A DNA stretch of 64,000 nucleotides, taken from contig JAKOVW010000052.1 in NCBI GenBank assembly GCA_029781865.1, positions 1-64,000 of the forward strand. Reading direction: 5' to 3'. The notes under the pieces were generated by a model. The model saw nothing but the letters and a program-made list of their open reading frames with translations, searched no databases and had not been told where the DNA came from. The stretch is from Bacteroidota bacterium. Lineage in GTDB: Bacteria; Bacteroidota; Bacteroidia; Chitinophagales; Saprospiraceae. How positions within the stretch are numbered: position 1 is the stretch's first letter; every line of letters begins with the position of its first letter. Shown here in pieces: positions 55,529 through 64,000 of the stretch. The position numbers and the translations under genes are program-made.

Positions 55529-55835
55529 CGAATTAGAAAAAATCCTGAGCTGATTTTATCCCGGTTGTAGCCTTGAGGCGACGAGCAATATATAATCAGG
55601 GGGTGAAAAAATGGAAATAATTTTGACAACGTAGTGGTTTATAAGTTGATAAACATTATGTATTAATTAAATATATAGCAGGAGTTGTATCTGGGTGCAC
55701 TTTGCTACAATTTGATCCTTTGCTAATTCAAATCAGCAAATTAAAATTTGGTTTAATTCTTGAAATCTCATTAAATTTACTGAGTATAGAAAGAATTTTC
55801 ATTTTTTATTAAAGTCTTACTACAAGGGGTTTTGC
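55529..55835. other. Intergenic region between murB and the LRR protein gene
   Basis: 307 bp, AT-rich. No terminator with a T-tract, tRNA, or promoter of the standard form could be supported. Confidence 0.5.
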
Positions 55836-58800
55836 ATGTATATTTTCATTCATACTTTATTTTTATTTATTCATTGGCTTGCATCTGAGATCAGGCAGCC
55901 GGAGAATTTTCAAGCATGCAATAGGGCTGCAGACTCATTGGTTCTTGTAAAATTCAATCAAGCTACGGATGGACCCAATTGGAATACCCGTTGGAAATTT
56001 AACTTGCCCATGACGGATTGGCCGGGAGTGGTACTGGGTCCAACCGGTTGTGTAACAGAATTGCATTTAAACAGTAATAATCTTAATGGAACCATTCCAC
56101 CGGAATTTGGAAATCTGACTGGTCTTAAGATTGTTTCTATTGTTGCCAATAATTTAAATGGAAGCTTGCCTTTAAACATCGGCAATCTGACTAACCTTGA
56201 AGATTTATCTCTGGAAGATAATCAATTAAGCGGATCTATACCAACACAAATAACCAATTTGAATGGTTTAAAATATCTGAACCTTTCAAAAAATTCACTT
56301 TCAGGATCGATACCAACTACGATTGGTAGTATGAGTAATTTATTGATAGTGAATTTAAGTTATAATCAATTGACCAATTCGATACCATCTTCCATTTCTT
56401 TGCTGAATAAATTAAAAATTCTTGATGTCAGTCATAACTTATTGAATGGAACTGTACCGGCTTCTTTGGGTCAGCTTACAACAATCAGTGAAGTTTACCT
56501 GAATAACAATTTACTCAATGGAACATTACCACTTAGTTTGTCCAACCTGACAAATCTCATACATATCTGGATAAATGATAATGATTTTACGGGAATGGTG
56601 CCGGATATCCGGGGAGCTCCTTTGAATAGTTTTCACATTGAGAATAACAGTTTTGATGCGATTCCGGATTATAGCAATATCGTAACCTGGGGTAACAAAT
56701 ATCCTTTCGGTCTGGTCATTTATGGTAATAAATTTACATTCGAGGATTTAATTCCGTTGACTAAAATTCCATCCAAGTATTTTTATTCTTTTAGCCCGCA
56801 GGATTCCATTGTATTGGATCCGGTCATCTATGTTCCGATAGGTTCCAATTACATTATCATGACAAATGTAGATCCGGGATTGAATGAAAATAATTTTAAA
56901 TGGTATAAGGACACAAGTGTAGTATATATCAGCAACAGGAATATTTATGAACTCATAAAGGTTTCGGACTCTGATGAAGGATATTACAGCGGACAAGTAA
57001 TCAATCCATTGATTCCGAATTTTGAATTGGAAATTGCCAAGTTCAGAGTTGTAGTATATGACCCGAATAAATGTGATTTTCCTGCTGCTTCGACAAATTG
57101 TAAGTCTGCACCTGAATTTTGTAGTTCGATAGGATTCCATGGTTATTGTGGATCACTGGGATTTAAGGATACTACAAATCAATTTTTTTTATGTGATAGC
57201 ATTGAGCCATCCAGCAACCCAAAATGGTTGTCTTTTATAGCTCCTACGGATAGTATCGTATTGGAAATATTTCCGCGCAATTGTCCTGGTGTTTCCGAAA
57301 ACGGAATTGTATATACAGGTATACAGGCGGCGATCTGGAATTCTTGCGGTGGCAATAATGACAGCATTGTGGTCTGCCATTCAAATTGTGAAAATCAACC
57401 TTTTCAAATAGGTGGAAAATATTTTCAAACTGGTCATCGGTATAACCTCGTCATAAACGGATGTCACGGTGATTTATGTGATTTTATCATTAAGGTTGTT
57501 GCAGGAAAACAAAGTTTCCAATTGGCTGAACCCGGTTCCATTACCGGCGAACAATCCTTTTGTCCCGATTCTCTCGAACATCTATTTTCAATTGAAGCTA
57601 TACCGGGAGCAACATTGTATCAATGGTTTATCAATGATAGTTTATATAAGAATTCAACTGTTCCCCGGGTCAATATACATGGTTTTTCTCCCGGATTTTA
57701 TCAATTAAAAGTAAGAGCCATCAATTCGTGTGATACCACGCATGAATCATTTTTATTAATCAGGGTAACTCCGGAATTGACTCTGAATAACATAGTTCAT
57801 AATAAAGTCAAGATTGATTCAGCCTACCAGATTTCATTTACAATTGGTGGCGGCATTAAACCATATTCCGTAGTCACCGGAAGAGGAACTATTGATACTT
57901 CAACCAATCTTTTCCATTCAGACACGCTGGTATGTAAATCTGCTTTTGATTTTGAAATTGCAGATGCGCAAGGTTGTACGATTTCTTACAGTGGTTATGA
58001 AAACTGCGGTTGTAACTCACAGGCTGGTGCAATGCCTATGGATACGATAAAAGTTTGCGAAGGTCAAAGTTTTACTGTAAGGTTTTCCGGCGCAGAAATT
58101 CAGGATCCTGAAGACGTTGGAGTTTATTTATTATTTACCAATTCACAGGATCCAAAGTCAACTATACTGAAAACAAGTTCGAACGGATTATTCCCATTTG
58201 ATCCATCCAAATATAAATTTAATGTATTCTATTATGTCTGCAGAGTTGTTGGCAGAAAAGATGCCAGAGGTGATATCAATTATAATCATCCTTGCATTAG
58301 TTTTTCTAATTTTCAGGTTGTCGTATTCAGGTCACGTCCATTGGTATCTGCGGGGCCAGATTTAACGTATTGCGGTTTTGAAGGAACACTGAATAGTTTT
58401 GGAAATTACCTGAGTGGTCTTTGGAAAATGGTTAGCGGTCCTGCTCAGGCCTATATAGAAAATCCTTTAGCTGATCAGACCAAAGTTACTGTTACTGCTT
58501 TTGGAACTTATGTATTCGCCCGGGAAGTCAGCAATTTATATTGTACCTATAAGGATGAAGTTAAGATTATTTTTATCGAATCGATTAAGGCTTCAATCGG
58601 CGGATTTTATTTCGTATGTGATGGACAATCTACTACACTGGATGGTGGGGATTATGCAAAATATCTATGGTCAACTGGGGATACATCAAAAACCATAACG
58701 GTAAATACGCCGGGTACATATTGCATCACCGTTTCTGATGCGGCCAATTGTACCGGATCTACCTGCATAGCAGTAAGTAATTCAACCGCACCTGTTCCGC

Positions 58801-59660
58801 ATTTGATGGCCCCTGATACTCTATGTACAGGGGATCAGAGTTTTATCCAACTTACGCAAAGTTATTTAAAATACAATTGGAATACAAAAGACAGTACATC
58901 CATTTTACTGATAGATACAGGTGGTTTGTATTGCGTAACAGTTACTGCTAATAATGGATGCATTGGTACTGATTGCATAACTGTTCAGTCTAAGTCCAGA
59001 TCCTATTCAAACCGTTATGATACGGTATGTTATGGTGATAAGTTTACGTTTTTAGGACAAACTTATAATGAGCCGGGAATTCATGATTTTAGTTTTAATG
59101 GCGCATCACAAAATGGATGTGACAGTGTGGTTCGTATTCATTTGACCTGGCGTCCCCGGATTCTGCTTGCTGACTCAACCATAAACAATGATACAGGATC
59201 GGGGAATGGTTCTATCAATACAGTTGTAACAGGTGGAAAAGCTCCGTACAAATACCAATGGAGTACTGGTGCTAAAACGGCCGGAATTACCAATCTGAAT
59301 GCAGGTGATTATACCTTGACAGTGACCGATGCGAATAATTGTCATGCAGTGTTTCAGTTTAAAGTGAAAAAAGTCACCTCCACAAATGAAGTATTGAAGC
59401 GAAACGCGAAATACCGGATTTATCCGAATCCATTGCGTGAAAAGGGCACATGTAATTTGCACTATCTGGGAGACAATCCGGATTTCAAATTGGTCATGTA
59501 TAATTCAAATGGCAAGCTGGTCTTTGATCAACATTTTCATTCCAATGAATCAGGTGAAATTTTTAATCTTGATTTAAATCTCGATGCTGGTATTTATTTT
59601 GTGAAGATCATTGAAACCACCGGTTACAGTGAGATTCAGAAAATCATTTTATTAAATTAA
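55836..59660 (+). CDS. Secreted plant-type LRR / SprB-repeat protein with T9SS tail
   Basis: A 1274-residue protein with a short signal peptide (~1-17). Residues ~28-75 form a cap much like the LRRNT of plant receptor kinases (LVLVKFNQATDGPNWNTRW, W.GV, then CVTELHLNSNNLNGTIP). They are followed by about eight 24-residue LRRs of the LxGxIPxxIxxL type to ~residue 265. The middle has Ig-like and Cys-containing domains (~300-1100). A SprB-like repeat lies at ~1110-1175 (GSGNGSINTVVTGGKAPYKYQW), with a T9SS tail at ~1190-1274 (YRIYPNPLREKG). Likely surface adhesion or matrix role. The next gene follows 13 bp later, so they probably form an operon. Confidence 0.86.
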   Translation: MYIFIHTLFLFIHWLASEIRQPENFQACNRAADSLVLVKFNQATDGPNWNTRWKFNLPMTDWPGVVLGPTGCVTELHLNSNNLNGTIPPEFGNLTGLKIVSIVANNLNGSLPLNIGNLTNLEDLSLEDNQLSGSIPTQITNLNGLKYLNLSKNSLSGSIPTTIGSMSNLLIVNLSYNQLTNSIPSSISLLNKLKILDVSHNLLNGTVPASLGQLTTISEVYLNNNLLNGTLPLSLSNLTNLIHIWINDNDFTGMVPDIRGAPLNSFHIENNSFDAIPDYSNIVTWGNKYPFGLVIYGNKFTFEDLIPLTKIPSKYFYSFSPQDSIVLDPVIYVPIGSNYIIMTNVDPGLNENNFKWYKDTSVVYISNRNIYELIKVSDSDEGYYSGQVINPLIPNFELEIAKFRVVVYDPNKCDFPAASTNCKSAPEFCSSIGFHGYCGSLGFKDTTNQFFLCDSIEPSSNPKWLSFIAPTDSIVLEIFPRNCPGVSENGIVYTGIQAAIWNSCGGNNDSIVVCHSNCENQPFQIGGKYFQTGHRYNLVINGCHGDLCDFIIKVVAGKQSFQLAEPGSITGEQSFCPDSLEHLFSIEAIPGATLYQWFINDSLYKNSTVPRVNIHGFSPGFYQLKVRAINSCDTTHESFLLIRVTPELTLNNIVHNKVKIDSAYQISFTIGGGIKPYSVVTGRGTIDTSTNLFHSDTLVCKSAFDFEIADAQGCTISYSGYENCGCNSQAGAMPMDTIKVCEGQSFTVRFSGAEIQDPEDVGVYLLFTNSQDPKSTILKTSSNGLFPFDPSKYKFNVFYYVCRVVGRKDARGDINYNHPCISFSNFQVVVFRSRPLVSAGPDLTYCGFEGTLNSFGNYLSGLWKMVSGPAQAYIENPLADQTKVTVTAFGTYVFAREVSNLYCTYKDEVKIIFIESIKASIGGFYFVCDGQSTTLDGGDYAKYLWSTGDTSKTITVNTPGTYCITVSDAANCTGSTCIAVSNSTAPVPHLMAPDTLCTGDQSFIQLTQSYLKYNWNTKDSTSILLIDTGGLYCVTVTANNGCIGTDCITVQSKSRSYSNRYDTVCYGDKFTFLGQTYNEPGIHDFSFNGASQNGCDSVVRIHLTWRPRILLADSTINNDTGSGNGSINTVVTGGKAPYKYQWSTGAKTAGITNLNAGDYTLTVTDANNCHAVFQFKVKKVTSTNEVLKRNAKYRIYPNPLREKGTCNLHYLGDNPDFKLVMYNSNGKLVFDQHFHSNESGEIFNLDLNLDAGIYFVKIIETTGYSEIQKIILLN

Positions 59661-59673
59661 GAATTTCCTTTAT

Positions 59674-61761
59674 ATGAAAGTTTGTTTCGCCCTGGTTGCA
59701 GCAATGGTAAGTGGTATTGTCTTGTATTCGCAAAATGGTATTTCAATACGAAAATGGATCGGCGGTGTATCAATTCCCGTGGATATTACAAATTGCGGTG
59801 ACGACAGGGTGTTTATCATAGAAAAGACAGGCAAGATCAGGATAGTTGAAAATGATAAGTTATTAGCCGAGCCTTTTTTGGACATCGTCAGTAAAGTAAG
59901 ATCGAGTGGTAATGAACAAGGTTTATTAGGTCTCGCTTTCCATCCTAATTACAGCACCAATGGATATTTTTATGTAAACTATACCAACAGGTCAAATCCA
60001 ACACTAACGGTTATTGAACGATATCAGGTCTCAGCCAATAAATACAAAGCAGATTCCCTAAGCGGACAAATTTTGATGACCTATGTTCAACCTTATGCCA
60101 ATCATAACGGAGGTTGTTTGAAATTTGGCAAAGATGGATATTTATACATTGGGGCCGGGGACGGAGGAAGTGCCAATGATCCACAGAATAATGGACAGAA
60201 TAGAAAAGCGATGCTCGGTAAGATTCTGCGAATAGATGTCGATACCAGCTCTGGTTATAAAATTCCATCTACCAATCCATTTATTCGGGATACGAATTAC
60301 CTAAAAGAAATTTGGGCATTGGGAACGAGAAATCCATGGCGTTTCAGTTTTGATAAATTAACGGGTGATTTATGGATAGGAGACGTCGGTCAGGATACCT
60401 GGGAAGAAATAGATTTTGAGCAAGCAAACTCTAAAGGCGGAAGAAATTATGGTTGGAGATGTTATGAAGGAAATCATGACTTTAATTTATCCGGATGTAA
60501 TCCGAAATCAACATTTACATTTCCGCTTCATGAATATCTGAGTGATGAGAATACCAATGGATGTTCAGTAACCGGTGGCTATGTTTACAGAGGAGATAAA
60601 TATCCGTCCTTGTATGGTAAATATATTTACTGTGATTATTGCAGTGGGAAATTCTGGATATTAAATCGAATCAATGATAGCTCATACACCAATGTTCTGG
60701 CTTATGATTATGCCAATAATTCCGTAACCACTTTCGGAGAAGACAATAATGGAAATTTATATTTTGCAGATGCAGTTACCAGCAGTATTTACAAAATTGC
60801 AGATACTTGTCAATTCAGCTTCAAAGTGGTTACAAATGATCCTTCCTGTTTTGGAGGCTCGGATGGTTCTGCAAAAACGGATTTAAATAATGTCATAGGT
60901 GCAAAATTCAATTGGTCAAATGGCGATACCGTTGCGGAAGTTCATAATTTAAGTCCGGGAATGTATAGTATTAAAGTATTGTACAATCAATGCCTTGCTG
61001 AAAGCAAATTTGAGATTCATTCCAGACAACAAGATTCCGCATGTATATCAATGCCTGCTGTTACTGAAATTTGCGCCTTGGATTCAGCACTATTGATGTC
61101 CTGTGATCGAAAAAATGTAATGGGTTATCTTTGGTATAAGGATAGTATTTTACAGTCCAGGCTGCAATCCAGACAGGTTTGGGTGAACGAATCCGGTAAT
61201 TATCAACTTGCATTCCTGGATTCAGCGGGTTGTGTTTCTTCATTTTCTTCAGCAATAAAGATCATCGTTCATCCGCTTCCGGATAGACCTCAATTGAGTC
61301 TTCAAAAAGATACTTTATTTGCTACTCCAGGTTATGCTGGTTATCGCTGGTTTCTGAATGGATTATTTTTAGGGGCAAGTACAATAAACAATTGGATTGC
61401 ATTAACCAGTGGAGAATATACTGTCGAAGGAATTGATTCAAATCAATGTCATAGTGCCTTATCTCTTCCGGTTCAGTATATTCCGGTTAACACAATAAAT
61501 GCTGAAACGACTTCTTCATTTTTTACGCTGCAGCCAAATCCCGTTCATGATATTTTGATAATTGAATCCAGGCAAAGGAGAACAATTCATAATCTCAAGT
61601 ATCAAATTGTGAATAGGGATAATAAAGAAGTTCGTAATTCAATCCTATCTGATTTCAAAGATTCCGTGAAAATGAATGTATCAGAATTGATACCGGGTGT
61701 GTATTGGATCACCATTCAACAGAACAACCAATTCGAGAAGCACTCCTTCCTAAAGATTTGA
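59674..61761 (+). CDS. Secreted PQQ-type sugar dehydrogenase-like protein with T9SS tail
   Basis: A 695-residue protein with signal peptide (~1-20) and a six-bladed propeller domain of the glucose/sorbosone dehydrogenase family at ~25-370. Landmarks: VDITNCGDDRVFIIEKTGKI, GNEQGLLGLAFHPNY, NHNGGCLKFGKDGYLYIGAGDGG, ALGTRNPWRFSFD and GDVGQDTWEEID. A SprB-like repeat follows (~380-450, DPSCFGGSDGSAKT), then Ig-like segments and a T9SS tail (~610-695, FTLQPNPVHDILI). If active it would oxidise a sugar outside the cell using PQQ; this is inferred from the family. It is coupled to the LRR gene upstream. Confidence 0.88.
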   Translation: MKVCFALVAAMVSGIVLYSQNGISIRKWIGGVSIPVDITNCGDDRVFIIEKTGKIRIVENDKLLAEPFLDIVSKVRSSGNEQGLLGLAFHPNYSTNGYFYVNYTNRSNPTLTVIERYQVSANKYKADSLSGQILMTYVQPYANHNGGCLKFGKDGYLYIGAGDGGSANDPQNNGQNRKAMLGKILRIDVDTSSGYKIPSTNPFIRDTNYLKEIWALGTRNPWRFSFDKLTGDLWIGDVGQDTWEEIDFEQANSKGGRNYGWRCYEGNHDFNLSGCNPKSTFTFPLHEYLSDENTNGCSVTGGYVYRGDKYPSLYGKYIYCDYCSGKFWILNRINDSSYTNVLAYDYANNSVTTFGEDNNGNLYFADAVTSSIYKIADTCQFSFKVVTNDPSCFGGSDGSAKTDLNNVIGAKFNWSNGDTVAEVHNLSPGMYSIKVLYNQCLAESKFEIHSRQQDSACISMPAVTEICALDSALLMSCDRKNVMGYLWYKDSILQSRLQSRQVWVNESGNYQLAFLDSAGCVSSFSSAIKIIVHPLPDRPQLSLQKDTLFATPGYAGYRWFLNGLFLGASTINNWIALTSGEYTVEGIDSNQCHSALSLPVQYIPVNTINAETTSSFFTLQPNPVHDILIIESRQRRTIHNLKYQIVNRDNKEVRNSILSDFKDSVKMNVSELIPGVYWITIQQNNQFEKHSFLKI

Positions 61762-61804
61762 TCTAAAGTTATTGTGATATTCAGCAATTTGGATTGGAAG
61801 GATG

Positions 61805-61879
61805 TGGGTGTTGGCAGGCTCGAACTGCCGACCTCCGCCCTGTCAAGGCGGCGCTCTGAACCAACTGAGCTAAACACCC
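61805..61879 (-). tRNA. tRNA-Val(GAC)
   Basis: A 75-nt cloverleaf on the minus strand: acceptor GGGTGTT/AACACCC, discriminator A, D stem GCTC/GAGC, and anticodon stem-loop CCGCC-TTGACAG-GGCGG with anticodon GAC (plus-strand 61842-61844). The T arm is GGCAG-TTCGAGC-CTGCC. CCA is not encoded. The loop is the same type as E. coli tRNA-Val(GAC). Confidence 0.95.
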
Positions 61880-62136
61880 TCCGGAAATGGTTCGCAAAAT
61901 TATACAATATGCAGCATCCGGCAAATAAATTAATTTGGATTATGCTTCAGTTCAAACAAATAGTTTGAAATTTCTGAACCGGTATGCCTAAATCAGTGTC
62001 ATATTGTTTTCTGGTAATGTATACTTTAGATTCATGTCGGTATTGTAGCTTAAATAATTGTGACCGCAGTTTACAGCCTTTAGTCTCTAGTCTCTATTTT
62101 TGTCTTATCATTGCAGATTAAAGAAATACAGTGTAT
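61880..62136. other. Intergenic region between tRNA-Val and the terC-like gene
   Basis: About 257 bp with a -7 match TATTTTTG at 62095-62102, 34 bp before the ATG at 62137. Nothing else supported. Confidence 0.45.
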
Positions 62137-62985
62137 ATGTTCGAATTACCTGATTTTAGTAGTTTGGAAATTATCCTTAGTTTTTTGACTTTGACATTTC
62201 TTGAAATTGTCTTAGGGGTCGATAATATCATATTTATTTCCATCACTTCAGCAAAATTGGAAGAAAAGGAAAGAAAAAATGCCACCCGTTTAGGCTTAAT
62301 TGCGGCTATGGTCCTTCGGATTGTTTTGTTGTTTGGGCTTAGTTTTTTAACTGCCATGCAGCAACCCCTGGTGCATATAAACATGAGTTGGATACAGGCC
62401 GGATTTTCCGTACAAAGTCTGATACTGATTGCGGGAGGATTTTTTTTGATGTATAAAAGTGTAACGGAAATTCATCATAAACTGGAGAGCAGTGATGAAG
62501 CCATGAAATCTCAATCAGCTGCAAAATTAAATTTCAATCAGGCTGTGATTGAAATTACAGTAATCAATTTAATTTTCAGTATGGATTCCATATTGACGGC
62601 TGTCGGAATGACGAATGGTCTTCATGGAGCATTGTGGATCATGATTTGTGCGGTCATTTTGTCCATATTAATTATGATTTCATTTGCACATCCTGTCGGT
62701 AGATTTGTAAATAATCATCCCACAGTTCAAATGCTGGGCCTTTCCTTCCTGATTTTAATAGGCTTTATGCTCATCGCCGAAGGTTCACATCTTGCACATT
62801 TAACCATTGCAGAGAGTAGTGTCGGTGCAATACCTAAAGGTTATTTGTATTTTGCCATTGCTTTTGCATTGTTGGTTGAAATGCTGAATATCCGCTTGAG
62901 AAAGCAAATAAAACCAGTTCAATTGCACGGCATACAAGAGGATGCCAAAGAAGCCGGGTATTTCAATAATAGTAAAAAAACCTAA
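62137..62985 (+). CDS. TerC-family integral membrane protein
   Basis: A 282-residue inner-membrane protein with about seven membrane helices. TerC marks: FLEIVLGVDNIIFISI (conserved Asp-Asn), NATRLGLIAAMVLRI and AVIEITVINLIFSMDSILTAVGM (second Asp in the mirror motif). TerC relatives (Alx/MeeY-type) are linked to Mn2+ export and metal resistance; the substrate here is inferred. I use the ATG at 62137; an in-frame GTG lies two codons earlier. The next gene starts 2 bp after the stop. Confidence 0.92.
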   Translation: MFELPDFSSLEIILSFLTLTFLEIVLGVDNIIFISITSAKLEEKERKNATRLGLIAAMVLRIVLLFGLSFLTAMQQPLVHINMSWIQAGFSVQSLILIAGGFFLMYKSVTEIHHKLESSDEAMKSQSAAKLNFNQAVIEITVINLIFSMDSILTAVGMTNGLHGALWIMICAVILSILIMISFAHPVGRFVNNHPTVQMLGLSFLILIGFMLIAEGSHLAHLTIAESSVGAIPKGYLYFAIAFALLVEMLNIRLRKQIKPVQLHGIQEDAKEAGYFNNSKKT

Positions 62986-62987
62986 GC

Positions 62988-63809
62988 ATGTTTCAACTGA
63001 CTAGAGATTTGATTTTTTTTGATGTTGAAACTACCGGTTTGCATGTGATCCGGGACCGCATTCTGCAGATTGCAATGATCAAATATTTTAAGGACGGGAG
63101 TGCATATAAAGAGCTCTCAATGATTATCAATCCAGGTATTCCTATTTCTGAAGAAGCGTATAAGGTACACGGAATCGGTCCCAAAGAAGTGGCGAATAAA
63201 CCTACATTTAAAGAGGTTGCGCAGGAACTTTATGAATTTATTGGTCAATCGGATCTGGCCGGATACAACTCCAATCGCTTTGATGTTCCCATGCTGGCAG
63301 AAGAATTTGCGAGGTATGGTTACGATTTGGAATTGGACAAAAGAAGACTTATCGATGTACAGCGGATTTTTTACAAAATGGAGCCACGTACATTAAAAGC
63401 AGCATATCAGTTTTATTGCAATGAAGAATTAAAAGATGCCCACGATGCGTTGATTGATATTCGGGCTACTGTAAAAGTATTAGAAGGGCAATTAGCACGA
63501 TATCAGCATGCGAATTATTTAAGCGAAGATGGAGAAATCATCGAAAATCCGGTTGTTAATGATGTTCAGGCATTGCATGATTTTACCAATGATCTAAAGA
63601 CGCCCGATGTCACCCAGAAGTTGCGGTATAATGAACAAGGTGTAATCGTATTCAACTTTGGCAAATATACAGGTATGACCTTTGAACAGGTCTGGGATCG
63701 TGAGTCCAATTATTTTTACTGGATCCTGGATAAGGAATTTTCTTTTCAGGTAAAGAGCATTATCAAAAAATTCATTAAAGAAAAGGAATCCAAAAGCAGG
63801 AAACCATGA
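62988..63809 (+). CDS. DnaQ-like 3'-5' exonuclease
   Basis: A 273-residue protein with an N-terminal DEDDh exonuclease domain (~7-170): FFDVETTGL (Asp12/Glu14), YNSNRFDVPML (Asp) and DAHDALIDI (His/Asp). A ~70-residue C-terminal part has the motif FNFGKYTGMTFEQVWDRESNYFYWIL, found at the end of many Bacteroidota exonuclease/DNA polymerase III epsilon-like proteins. It probably trims DNA 3' ends in replication or repair. It is 2 bp downstream of the terC-like gene, so likely co-transcribed. Confidence 0.9.
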   Translation: MFQLTRDLIFFDVETTGLHVIRDRILQIAMIKYFKDGSAYKELSMIINPGIPISEEAYKVHGIGPKEVANKPTFKEVAQELYEFIGQSDLAGYNSNRFDVPMLAEEFARYGYDLELDKRRLIDVQRIFYKMEPRTLKAAYQFYCNEELKDAHDALIDIRATVKVLEGQLARYQHANYLSEDGEIIENPVVNDVQALHDFTNDLKTPDVTQKLRYNEQGVIVFNFGKYTGMTFEQVWDRESNYFYWILDKEFSFQVKSIIKKFIKEKESKSRKP

Positions 63810-63818
63810 CCTCAGCCC

Positions 63819-63826
63819 TATTTTTG
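63819..63826 (+). promoter_or_regulatory. -7 element of the terminal lipoprotein gene
   Basis: TATTTTTG matches TAnnTTTG; transcription would start near 63833, 57 bp before the ATG at 63890. No -33 TTG at proper spacing. Confidence 0.4.
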
Positions 63827-63889
63827 TGGTAAATTTGATCACTTTTTATACTCATGATACGTATTCATGAAGTAGTTAAATTTCAAATC

Positions 63890-64000
63890 ATGTATAGAAT
63901 CTTCTTATTAGTGGTTATCGTCGGTTCTTTATTTGTTTCCTGTGATAAATCAGAACCTTTGGCAGGATATGGTAGTCTTGAGTTAGTTTTTAAAGCCAGG
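63890..64000 (+). CDS. N-terminal part of a lipoprotein (continues beyond window)
   Basis: The ATG at 63890 opens a frame to the window end (37 codons). It begins MYRIFLLVVIVGSLFVSCDKSEP, a type II signal peptide with lipobox LFVSC, so the product is probably lipid-anchored. The part seen after the Cys is too short to name a family. An in-frame ATG at 63854 would add 12 residues that spoil the signal peptide. Confidence 0.75.
   Translation, partial: MYRIFLLVVIVGSLFVSCDKSEPLAGYGSLELVFKAR

Noticed and set aside
56748-57140. 130-codon open frame opposite the LRR protein gene
   Set aside because: Antisense of a supported secreted protein gene; no own features.
61805-61879. Reading this tRNA as tRNA-Asp(GTC)
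   Set aside because: The plus strand shows GTC, but the gene is on the minus strand, where the loop TTGACAG gives anticodon GAC (Val).
61716-61968. Short open frames on both strands across the tRNA-Val region
   Set aside because: They read through a complete tRNA cloverleaf and have no start signals.
1-64000. CRISPR arrays, prophage, insertion sequences, rRNA, defence islands
   Set aside because: No regularly spaced repeats, integrase or transposase genes, phage structural genes, rRNA sequence or known defence-gene sets were found on either strand.

Overview
The window comes from a Bacteroidota chromosome with low to moderate GC. Several independent signs support this. Eight secreted proteins end in type IX secretion system (T9SS) type A sorting domains (a PNP/PNPF motif followed by a beta-rich tail of about 80 residues). 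Promoters carry the Bacteroidota -7 element TAnnTTTG, and Shine-Dalgarno sites are rarely visible. The E1 alpha and beta dehydrogenase subunits are fused. The division and cell wall (dcw) cluster has the gene order usual for the phylum. The giant HYR-like, dockerin-like secreted proteins and the plant-type LRR protein suggest a Saprospiria/Saprospiraceae-type organism; that finer placement is inference.

Layout. (1) 1-12.7 kb: an array of four related secreted T9SS proteins: one 3' end, two consecutive genes, and one with its own promoter and long leader. The three complete ones carry Cys-rich HYR/Ig-like repeats, a carboxypeptidase-regulatory-like fold, a two-repeat dockerin-like module, a cohesin-like module and a T9SS tail. 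(2) 12.7-34 kb: housekeeping genes on both strands: ruvX, def, a T9SS beta-propeller-like protein, tRNA-Ser(GGA), tatD/rnhA, a polyprenol-phosphate glycosyltransferase, fused 2-oxoacid dehydrogenase E1, a DUF1573 protein, icd, ruvB, a DUF3467 protein, a methyltransferase, a membrane hydrolase-family protein, a dicarboxylate-type symporter, DedA, a small membrane-anchored unknown, and the operon sucA-rsmE-DUF4159. (3) 34.0-49.8 kb: the dcw cluster mraZ-rsmH-ftsL-ftsI-murE-mraY-murD-ftsW-murG-murC-ftsQ-ftsA-ftsZ. It is preceded by three MraZ-box-like repeats and closed by a strong terminator. MurE has the DNPR motif of meso-diaminopimelate ligases. murF and ddl are absent from the cluster; murB lies 5 kb downstream. 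(4) 50-62 kb: a PKD-repeat T9SS protein, an intergenic 19-bp perfect palindrome, an ABC exporter, murB, a plant-type LRR/SprB-repeat T9SS protein, a T9SS PQQ-type sugar dehydrogenase and tRNA-Val(GAC). (5) 62-64 kb: a TerC-family protein, a DnaQ-like exonuclease and the start of a lipoprotein.

Most of the window is ordinary core metabolism and envelope biogenesis. The most unusual part is the HYR/dockerin/cohesin array at the left end, where putative adhesion partners are combined in single secreted chains. The other points worth a second look are regulatory: the MraZ operator, several -7 boxes that create false TTG/GTG start codons, a tatD promoter that appears to lie inside the divergent rnhA gene, a 261-nt leader with diverged direct repeats, and an unexplained 320-bp insert inside the otherwise compact dcw operon.
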